A DNA stretch of 9,063 nt from Austwickia sp039812465 (GTDB taxonomy: Bacteria > Actinomycetota > Actinomycetes > Actinomycetales > Dermatophilaceae): assembly GCA_039812465.1 (NCBI GenBank), contig JBDIAS010000133.1:1-9063 (forward strand), in the 5' to 3' direction. A model generated the notes under the pieces. It did not search any database. It was not told the origin of the DNA and saw only the letters and a list, made by a program, of their open reading frames with translations. Of the stretch, positions 1 to 5,476 are shown one piece after another. The first letter of the stretch is position 1. Each line of letters starts with the position of its first letter. The translations under genes were made by a program, and so were the position numbers.

Positions 1-2090
1 ACCCGGGCATGATGCCGGACCGCGCCTCGGTGCCCCGGCCCGGCGAGCGACCGACCCGTCCCGGTCGTCCCGGCGGGGGTGGCGGCGGTCGCCCGGGCGG
101 CTTCAGCGGTCGCCCCGGCGGCGGCGGGCGACCCGGGGGCCCCGGAGGCCGCGGAGGCACGCAGGGCGCGTTCGGCCGCGGTGGCGGTCGCAACAAGCAG
201 CGCAAGTCGCGTCGCGCGAAGCGCCAAGAGTTCGAGCAGATGCAAGCGCCGACGATCGGTGGCGTCAGCGTCCCGCGCGGCGACGGCTCGACGGTGGTCC
301 GGGTGCGCCGCGGCGCCTCCCTGACCGACTTCGCCGACAAGATCAACGCGAACCCGGCGAGCCTGGTGACCGTCCTGTTCCACCTCGGCGAGATGGCCAC
401 CGCGACCCAGTCGCTGGACGAGGACACGTTTAAGCTGCTCGGCGCGGAGCTCGGCTACGACATCCAGGTGGTCTCCCCGGAGGATGAGGAGCGCGAGCTC
501 TTCGAGTCGTTCGGGATCGACCTGGAGGCCGAGGCCGAAGAGGAGGACGAGGCGCTCCTGGAGCCGCGACCCCCGGTCGTCACGGTCATGGGTCACGTCG
601 ACCATGGAAAGACGAAGCTGCTCGACGCGATCCGGCACGCCAACGTCATCGACACCGAGGCGGGTGGGATCACCCAGCACATCGGCGCCTACCAGATCAC
701 GGCCTCGCACGAGGGCGAGGCGCGTCCGATCACGTTCATCGACACCCCGGGCCACGAGGCCTTCACCGCCATGCGTGCCCGCGGCGCCAAGGTGACCGAC
801 ATCGCGATCCTCGTGGTCGCGGCCGACGACGGCGTCATGCCGCAGACGGTGGAGGCGCTCAACCACGCCCAGGCGGCCGACGTGCCGATCGTGGTGGCGG
901 TCAACAAGATCGACGTGGAGACCGCGAACCCGGCGAAGATCCGCCAGCAGCTCACCGAGTACAACCTGATCGCGGAGGAGTACGGCGGCGACACCATGTT
1001 CGTCGACGTCTCGGCGAAGCAGCGGCTCAACATCGACGAGCTGCTCGACGCGGTCCTGCTGACCGCGGACGCCGCCCTCGACCTGCGGGCCAACCCGGAC
1101 AAGGACGCCCGCGGCGTGGCGATCGAGGCCAACCTCGACCGTGGCCGCGGCGCGACCGCGACCGTGCTGGTCCAGGCGGGCACGCTCTGCGTGGGCGACT
1201 CGATCGTGGCCGGTCGTGCGTACGGACGCGTCCGGGCGATGCTGGACGAGCACGGCAACCACCTCGACGTGGCGCTGCCGTCCCGCCCCGTGCAGGTGCT
1301 CGGTCTGTCCAGCGTGCCGAGCGCAGGCGACACGTTCATCGTGGCGCCGGACGACCGGACCGCCCGGCAGATCGCGGAGAAGCGAGAGGCGGCCGACCGG
1401 CAGGCCTCACTGGCGAAGGCACGCAAGCGCATCAGCCTCGAGGACCTGAACGAGGCACTCGCCGCCGGCAAGGTGGAGACGCTCAACCTCATCCTCAAGG
1501 GCGACGTGTCCGGCTCGGTAGAGGCGTTGGAGGACGCGCTGCTGCAGATCGACGTCGGCGACGAGGTCGACCTGCGGATCATCGACCGGGGCGTCGGCGC
1601 GATCACGATGAACAACATCAACCTGGCGATGGCCTCGAACGCGGTGATCATCGGGTTCAACGTGCGCGCCGAGGGTCAGAACGCGGAGTACGCCGAACGC
1701 GAGGGCGTGGAGATCCGGTACTACTCGGTCATCTACCAGGCGATCGAAGAGATCGAGGCGGCCCTGAAGGGCATGCTCAAGCCGGAGTTCGAGGAGCACG
1801 AGCTCGGCACGGCCGAGATCCGCGAGATCTTCCGGTCCAGCAAGTTCGGCAACATCGCCGGCTCGTTGGTGCGCAGCGGGGAGATCCGTCGCGGGGCCAA
1901 GGCGCGCATCACGCGTCAGGGCGTCGTCGTCACCGAGAACCTGGAGATCGCCGGCCTGCGGCGGTTCAAGGACGATGTCACCGAAGTCCGCGAGGGCTAC
2001 GAGTGCGGCATCAACCTCGGGTCGTTCAACGACCTGCAGATCGACGACCTCATCACCACCTACGAGATGCGCGAGAAGCCGCGCGTGTGA
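1..2090 (+). CDS. infB: Translation initiation factor IF-2 (5'-truncated by window)
   Basis: IF-2 is the GTPase that brings initiator fMet-tRNA to the 30S subunit and promotes 50S joining in the cytoplasm. The reading frame is open to the left edge (codons from base 3), and the first ATG at 9 lies inside the Pro/Gly-rich linker, so the true start is upstream. Numbering from that ATG, about residues 10-60 are a low-complexity Gly/Arg/Pro linker, followed by a basic stretch and the conserved N-terminal module (RRGASLTDFADKINANP). The G domain is complete: G1 GHVDHGKT (195-202), G2 GGITQHIGAY (219-228), G3 DTPGH (245-249), G4 NKID (299-302), G5 SAK (335-337). Domains II-IV follow, ending in the fMet-tRNA-binding C2 domain with GYECGINLGSFND near the C-terminus. 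TGA stop at 2088-2090. The family assignment is certain. The long linker is normal for actinobacteria. Confidence 0.98.
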   Translation, partial: PGMMPDRASVPRPGERPTRPGRPGGGGGGRPGGFSGRPGGGGRPGGPGGRGGTQGAFGRGGGRNKQRKSRRAKRQEFEQMQAPTIGGVSVPRGDGSTVVRVRRGASLTDFADKINANPASLVTVLFHLGEMATATQSLDEDTFKLLGAELGYDIQVVSPEDEERELFESFGIDLEAEAEEEDEALLEPRPPVVTVMGHVDHGKTKLLDAIRHANVIDTEAGGITQHIGAYQITASHEGEARPITFIDTPGHEAFTAMRARGAKVTDIAILVVAADDGVMPQTVEALNHAQAADVPIVVAVNKIDVETANPAKIRQQLTEYNLIAEEYGGDTMFVDVSAKQRLNIDELLDAVLLTADAALDLRANPDKDARGVAIEANLDRGRGATATVLVQAGTLCVGDSIVAGRAYGRVRAMLDEHGNHLDVALPSRPVQVLGLSSVPSAGDTFIVAPDDRTARQIAEKREAADRQASLAKARKRISLEDLNEALAAGKVETLNLILKGDVSGSVEALEDALLQIDVGDEVDLRIIDRGVGAITMNNINLAMASNAVIIGFNVRAEGQNAEYAEREGVEIRYYSVIYQAIEEIEAALKGMLKPEFEEHELGTAEIREIFRSSKFGNIAGSLVRSGEIRRGAKARITRQGVVVTENLEIAGLRRFKDDVTEVREGYECGINLGSFNDLQIDDLITTYEMREKPRV

Positions 2091-2101
2091 CGAGGTGACG
2101 C

Positions 2102-2138
2102 GCCGGGGACGGGAGCGCGCGACGCTCCCGCCCCCGGC
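2102..2138 (+). terminator. Very strong GC hairpin between infB and rbfA
   Basis: Left arm 2102-2117 pairs with 2123-2138 around a five-base loop (cgcga). Fifteen of sixteen positions pair, with one A/C mismatch at 2109/2131. It starts 11 bases after the infB stop. The following bases (ctctcccacacgg) are not a T-run, so it is not a classical intrinsic terminator. It could be a U-tract-less actinobacterial terminator, an attenuator, or an RNA-processing or mRNA-stabilising stem that sets infB apart from rbfA. The structure is seen directly; the role is inferred. Confidence 0.5.
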
Positions 2139-2191
2139 TCTCCCACACGGTCAGCGCGCTTCGCGCCACCTCGAGATCGAAAGGTTGAGTC

Positions 2192-2683
2192 ATGGCGGAT
2201 TCCGCGCGCGCTCGCAAGGTTGCGGACCGGATCAAGGTCATCGTCGCGGAGATGCTGGAGTACCGCGTCAAGGACGAGCGACTGGGCTTCGTGACGGTCA
2301 CCGATGTCCGGGTCACCGGCGATCTGCAACAGGCGTCGGTGTTCTACACCGTGCTCGGCGGGGACGAGGAACGGGCCGCGACCGCGGCCGCGCTGGAGGC
2401 GAACAAGGGCCGGCTGCGCTCCGCGGTCGGCAGGGGGCTCGGCATCCGGCTGACCCCGAGCCTCGAGTTCCACCTCGATGCCATCCCCGAGGGGGCGGCC
2501 CACCTCGACGAACTCCTGGTCGTCGCGCAGCAGCGCGATGCCGCGCTGGCCGAGGCGGCCCAGGGAGCCACCTTCGCGGGGGACGCCGACCCCTACCGAC
2601 GCCCCCACGAGGACGGCGACCAACCGGGCGAGTTGGGCGAGCCGTACGACGAGGACGGACCGGCGCTCGACGGGCGGTCGTAG
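2192..2683 (+). CDS. rbfA: 30S ribosome-binding factor RbfA
   Basis: RbfA is a small KH-fold protein that binds the 30S subunit during late 16S rRNA maturation and cold adaptation. The 163-residue product begins ADSARARKVADRIKVIVAEM, the usual N-terminal helix. A beta-rich segment LGFVTVTDVRVTGDLQQASV (31-50) follows, then the family signature NKGRLRSAVGRGLGIRLTPS (71-90) running into LEFHLD. Residues from about 128 onward form an acidic, Pro-rich tail (ADPYRRPHEDGD), commonly seen in actinobacterial members and absent from the shorter E. coli type. The ATG at 2192 is supported by GAAAGG at 2179-2184, seven bases upstream. It lies about 100 bp after infB, and truB follows after three bases, so rbfA and truB are surely co-transcribed. 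Whether rbfA is also read from infB depends on the hairpin in the gap. Confidence 0.96.
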   Translation: MADSARARKVADRIKVIVAEMLEYRVKDERLGFVTVTDVRVTGDLQQASVFYTVLGGDEERAATAAALEANKGRLRSAVGRGLGIRLTPSLEFHLDAIPEGAAHLDELLVVAQQRDAALAEAAQGATFAGDADPYRRPHEDGDQPGELGEPYDEDGPALDGRS

Positions 2684-2686
2684 GGA

Positions 2687-3613
2687 GTGCCCCGGCCGCC
2701 CGACCCGCTGGTCGGTGACGGGATTCTCCTGCTCGACAAGCCCGCCGGGATGACGAGCCACGACGTCGTCGCCCGCTGCCGGCGCATCTGCGGCACCCGC
2801 AAGGTGGGCCACGCCGGGACGCTGGACCCGATGGCCACCGGGCTGCTCGTCGTGGGTGTGAACCGCGCGACGCGGCTGCTGACCTTCTTCGTCGGCTGCG
2901 ACAAGACGTACGAGGCGACGATCCGTCTCGGCAACGCGACCACCACCGACGACGCCGACGGCGAACCCCTCGACCGGGCCGACGCCACCGGGTGCTCGGA
3001 CGGCCAGATCGCCGCGGGGGTGCGCCGGTTGACGGGCGAGATCGACCAGGTCCCCAGCGCGGTCAGCGCGATCAAGGTGGCCGGCGTGCGCTCGTACGCG
3101 CGGGTCCGCGCCGGGCAGGATGTCGAGTTGGCGGCCCGTTCGGTCCGGATCACCCGGTTCGACGTGCTGACGCGCCGGGAGGGCCCGGAGGGTTGCGTGG
3201 ACCTGGACGTCGTGGTGGACGTGTCCTCGGGGACGTACGTACGCGCGCTCGCGCGCGACCTCGGCGCAGACCTGGGTGTCGGCGGGCATCTGACCGCTCT
3301 GCGGCGCGTGCGCGTCGGCGGGTTCGCGGTCGACGACGCGGCCTCGCTCGAGCAGCTGGAGCGGGCCCGGTCGCAGGCGGCGCCCGGGGAATCGGGGCTG
3401 CCGCTGATCGACCTGGGCAGCGCCGCGCGGCGCGCGCTACCGACCTGGGAGCTCGACGAGGACCAGGCGCGTCTCCTCGGCCACGGGGTGCGGTTGCCCG
3501 TGCCCGACCTGGGGCACCAGGGGCCGCTGGCCGCCTGCGACCGGCGCGGGCGCCTGGTCGCGGTCGTGACGACGCAGGGCGACCGCGTGGACGTGAGGGC
3601 GGTGTTCGTCTGA
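2687..3613 (+). CDS. truB: tRNA pseudouridine(55) synthase TruB
   Basis: TruB isomerises uridine 55 to pseudouridine in the T-loop of tRNAs. The 308-residue product shows DGILLLDKPAGMTSHDVVAR (11-30), the catalytic motif GHAGTLDPMATG (41-52) with nucleophile Asp47, KTYEATIRLG (73-82) with the conserved active-site Tyr75, and SSGTYVRALARDLGADLG further on. The C-terminal part is the actinobacterial extension that replaces or resembles a PUA domain. The start is GTG at 2687. The rbfA TAG stop (2681-2683) is in the same frame two codons before, so no longer form exists, and the next Met would remove the DKPAG motif. No properly spaced Shine-Dalgarno is visible, since GGGAG runs straight into the start codon. 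Translation is therefore probably coupled to rbfA by reinitiation. The stop TGA (3611-3613) lies inside a tandem repeat. Confidence 0.97.
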   Translation: MPRPPDPLVGDGILLLDKPAGMTSHDVVARCRRICGTRKVGHAGTLDPMATGLLVVGVNRATRLLTFFVGCDKTYEATIRLGNATTTDDADGEPLDRADATGCSDGQIAAGVRRLTGEIDQVPSAVSAIKVAGVRSYARVRAGQDVELAARSVRITRFDVLTRREGPEGCVDLDVVVDVSSGTYVRALARDLGADLGVGGHLTALRRVRVGGFAVDDAASLEQLERARSQAAPGESGLPLIDLGSAARRALPTWELDEDQARLLGHGVRLPVPDLGHQGPLAACDRRGRLVAVVTTQGDRVDVRAVFV

Positions 3614-3660
3614 CCGGCGCGCGACGCTGTCGACTCTGACCGGCGCGCGACGCTGTCGAC
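3609..3660 (+). repeat. Perfect 26-bp tandem duplication over the truB stop
   Basis: Bases 3609-3634 and 3635-3660 are identical over 26 bp, and identity ends exactly at both outer borders. The unit begins TCTGACCGGCGCGCG and ends CTGTCGAC. The first copy contains the truB stop codon, so copy number would not alter the protein. Each unit carries a short CGAC-gct-GTCG stem. This is most simply a slippage or unequal-exchange duplication. No regulatory role is evident. Confidence 0.9.
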
Positions 3661-3764
3661 CGGGTGTCGCATCGAGGCTCTTTGGGCGCGAATCTCTTTG
3701 AGCTGTACTGGAGTTGCCATAGTTGGGGTAAAGAACGTCAGAGCTGCCCACCGGTGACAGGACC

Positions 3765-3792
3765 TTGACGTAACCGCTGTTATGGTCTGCCC
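3765..3792 (+). promoter_or_regulatory. Putative leaderless promoter of the ASCH gene, with imperfect palindrome
   Basis: TATGGT at 3781-3786 fits the actinobacterial -10 form TANNNT. It is followed by exactly six bases and then the ATG at 3793, so transcription would start at or next to the start codon. TTGACG at 3765-3770 is only 10 bp from this box, too close to be its -35. An imperfect inverted repeat overlaps the box: GAC (3767-3769) and TAAC (3771-3774) against GTTA (3779-3782) and GTC (3785-3787), with loop CGCT. This could be an operator. No Shine-Dalgarno is present upstream of the ATG. The 3661-3792 stretch is visibly richer in A+T than its surroundings, which fits a promoter region. 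Confidence 0.45.
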
Positions 3793-4323
3793 ATGCAGGA
3801 GGAGATCGAGGCATTTTGGGCGGACGCGCGCCTGCGTGTCCGCCTCGCCCGCATCTCCGGCTGCCTCGGCCCTCTCGACCTGGGGCCCACCCCGCCGCTC
3901 GCCTGGTCGTTCGGAGGCTCCCCGGAGCAAGCGGACGAGTTGCTGGACCTTGTCCTGAGCGGCTGGAAGACGGCCACGGCGTCGGCGCTGTGGGACTACG
4001 AGTTCGAGGGCGAGGCGCTCCCCGAGGTCGGGTCGCTCGCGATCATCCTCGACGGTGACGCGCACCCGCGGGCCCTCATCGAGACCACCAGCGTCCAGAT
4101 CGTGCCCTTCGACGAGGTGGGGCTCGAGCACATCGTGGCCGAGGCGGAGGGAGACCTGTCCGTCGCGCACTGGCGCGAGGTGCACGAGTGGTGGTTCCGC
4201 GAGAACTCCTCCAACCCGAAGGGGTTCACCGAGTCGATGCCGGTCGTGCTGCAGCGGTTCACGGTCGTGTATCCGCCCGCCTCCGAGCGACCGTCGAGCG
4301 GACCGGCGCCGGACGCCTGGTAG
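3793..4323 (+). CDS. ASCH domain-containing protein
   Basis: This is a 176-residue cytoplasmic protein of the ASCH superfamily, a beta-barrel fold related to PUA and thought to bind RNA or nucleotides. The precise substrate is unknown for this subgroup. The recognisable core is WSFGGSPEQADELLDLVLSG (38-57), overlapping the fold signature SGWKTATAS (56-64, family pattern G-x-K-T-x-T). Then come ALPEVGSLAIILDGD, RALIETTSVQIVPFDEV and the Trp/His-rich AHWREVHEWWFRE (125-137), ending in FTESMPVVLQRFTVVYPP. The length fits the DUF984-like ASCH family. Codons 2-4 form an AGGAGG run (3797-3802) just inside the gene, but no in-frame start follows at suitable distance, so ATG 3793 is retained. It sits between truB and ribF with its own probable promoter. 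A role in RNA or translation is suggested only by fold and neighbours. Confidence 0.88.
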   Translation: MQEEIEAFWADARLRVRLARISGCLGPLDLGPTPPLAWSFGGSPEQADELLDLVLSGWKTATASALWDYEFEGEALPEVGSLAIILDGDAHPRALIETTSVQIVPFDEVGLEHIVAEAEGDLSVAHWREVHEWWFRENSSNPKGFTESMPVVLQRFTVVYPPASERPSSGPAPDAW

Positions 4324-4351
4324 CGCTGGGTGCCCCGCCCCGCGGCGTCGC

Positions 4352-4363
4352 TAGAGTGGCGCC
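4352..4363 (+). promoter_or_regulatory. Putative leaderless -10 box of ribF
   Basis: TAGAGT at 4352-4357 fits TANNNT and is separated by six bases (ggcgcc) from the GTG start at 4364. No Shine-Dalgarno is present before that GTG. No good -35 is visible at 16-18 bp spacing, a region that falls over the end of the ASCH gene. The 40-bp gap also allows co-transcription from the ASCH promoter. Confidence 0.4.
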
Positions 4364-5353
4364 GTGCAGCGATGGAACTCCCTCGACGACATCCCGCCCG
4401 GCCTGCCCCCGTGCGTGGTCACTCTGGGGAACTTCGACGGCGTCCATCGCGGCCACAAGGTGGTGCTGAGCGAGGTCGTCGGCTGCGCCGCGGAGCTCGG
4501 GCTCACCGCGGTTGCCGTGACGTTCGAGCCGCACCCGATCTCGGTGCTGCGCCCCGACGTGGCCCCACCGCTCTTGGTCAGCCTGGAGCAACGCCTCGAG
4601 CTCCTGGCCGACTGCGGGTTGGACGCGGTGCTGGTCATGGAGTTCACCCGGGAACTCGCCTCGTGGACACCGGAACGCTTCGTCTCCGACGTGTTCGTGG
4701 AGGCCCTGCACGCGCGGCTGGTGGTCGTCGGCCAGGACACCCGCTTCGGGGTGCGCAACTCCGGGGACGTCTCGACCCTGCGCCGCCTCGGCGACGAACT
4801 CGGGTTCGAGGTGGAGGTGGTCCGGGACCAGGGAGACACCCCGAACGCGGAACAGGCCACCCGCTGGTCCTCCTCGAAGGCCCGCCACCTCATCGCCGAC
4901 GGCGACATGGTGGCGGTCGCGCGCATCCTGGGGCGCCCACACGCCGTCTCGGGGATCGTCGTGCACGGCGACCACCGCGGTCGGGATCTCGGGTTCCCCA
5001 CCGCCAACCTCGAGAGCGAGCCGGCGGGTTTGGTGCCCGCGGACGGCGTGTACGCGGGCTGGCTAGTCCGCGACGAGCTGGCGCCCGAGGAGCCAGAGCG
5101 TCGGCTTCCCGCCGCCATCTCGATCGGCACCAACCCCACGTTCGACGGGACGAGTCGGCGGGTGGAGGCCTACGTGCTCGACCGCGACGACCTCGACCTC
5201 TACGACCGCCGGGTGACACTGGAGTTCGTCGAGCGCCTGCGGCCCACGCTGCGCTTCGACGGGGTGGCGGAGCTGCTCGAGACGATGCGGGGTGATGTGG
5301 CCCGCACCCGTGAGGTGTTGGAGCTGCCAGCCGTACCCGCTCCCCGCAGCTAA
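4364..5353 (+). CDS. ribF: Bifunctional riboflavin kinase/FAD synthetase
   Basis: RibF phosphorylates riboflavin to FMN and then adenylates FMN to FAD, using ATP in both steps, in the cytoplasm. The 329-residue length is standard. The N-terminal nucleotidyltransferase half carries VVTLGNFDGVHRGH (18-31), with the HxGH-type adenylylation site, plus FEPHP and GQDTRFGVRNSGD. The C-terminal kinase half carries ILGRPHAVSGIVVHGDHRGR, GFPTAN (210-215, the ATP/Mg-binding PTAN motif), SIGTNPTFDG and RRVEAYVLD with its conserved Glu. Both halves are intact, so both activities are expected. The start is GTG at 4364, which directly precedes the conserved N-terminus; the nearby ATG at 4372 is out of frame. 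In many actinobacteria ribF follows truB and precedes rpsO. Here an ASCH gene precedes it and rpsO does not follow. Confidence 0.97.
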   Translation: MQRWNSLDDIPPGLPPCVVTLGNFDGVHRGHKVVLSEVVGCAAELGLTAVAVTFEPHPISVLRPDVAPPLLVSLEQRLELLADCGLDAVLVMEFTRELASWTPERFVSDVFVEALHARLVVVGQDTRFGVRNSGDVSTLRRLGDELGFEVEVVRDQGDTPNAEQATRWSSSKARHLIADGDMVAVARILGRPHAVSGIVVHGDHRGRDLGFPTANLESEPAGLVPADGVYAGWLVRDELAPEEPERRLPAAISIGTNPTFDGTSRRVEAYVLDRDDLDLYDRRVTLEFVERLRPTLRFDGVAELLETMRGDVARTREVLELPAVPAPRS

Positions 5354-5369
5354 GCCGCGCCTGCGCCCG

Positions 5370-5387
5370 TTACCCGCGCGCGGGTGA
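5370..5387 (+). terminator. GC palindrome after ribF, possible terminator stem
   Basis: ACCCGCGCGCGGGT at 5372-5385 is a perfect 14-bp palindrome. As RNA it folds as a five-pair stem with a CGCG loop and can extend outward by one G-U and one U-A pair (5370-5387). It starts 17 bases after the ribF stop. No T-run follows. It may end or protect the ribF message, but is short for a terminator, and a protein-binding palindrome is an alternative. The rest of the 5354-5476 gap shows only a weak CCACC/GGTGG inverted repeat (5429-5444) and the -10 box described next. Confidence 0.3.
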
Positions 5388-5464
5388 ACCGCGTCTCCGC
5401 TACCGCGGCTGGCACGCTCCGCCGCTGACCACCGCCCCGGGTGGGGGGCCGAGCAAGGGTCGCC

Positions 5465-5476
5465 TAACCTGGGGCC
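5465..5476 (+). promoter_or_regulatory. Putative leaderless -10 box of the radical SAM gene
   Basis: TAACCT at 5465-5470 fits TANNNT and is followed by six bases (ggggcc) and the ATG at 5477. The only purine-rich run upstream, AAGGG at 5455-5459, is 17 bases from the ATG and too far to act as a Shine-Dalgarno. No clear -35 is seen. Confidence 0.42.

Noticed and set aside
9..14. ATG-ATG at 9-14 as the true infB start
   Set aside because: The frame is open upstream to the window edge, and the ATGs fall within the Pro/Gly linker, where IF-2 does not begin.
61..200. Gly-rich codon repeats at the start of infB as a possible mobile or repeat element
   Set aside because: This is the normal low-complexity N-terminal linker of actinobacterial IF-2.
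3765..3786. TTGACG and TATGGT as a classical -35/-10 promoter pair
   Set aside because: The spacing is only 10 bp. I kept the -10 box alone as the likely element.
2060..4185. Long minus-strand open frames (409 and 530 codons) opposite rbfA, truB and the ASCH gene
   Set aside because: They are by-products of high GC and lie opposite well-recognised proteins. The translations are low-complexity, rich in Arg/Pro/Ser/Ala, with no family motifs.
5429..5444. CCACC/GGTGG inverted repeat before the radical SAM gene
   Set aside because: A five-base GC stem is expected by chance in this composition and has no supporting context.
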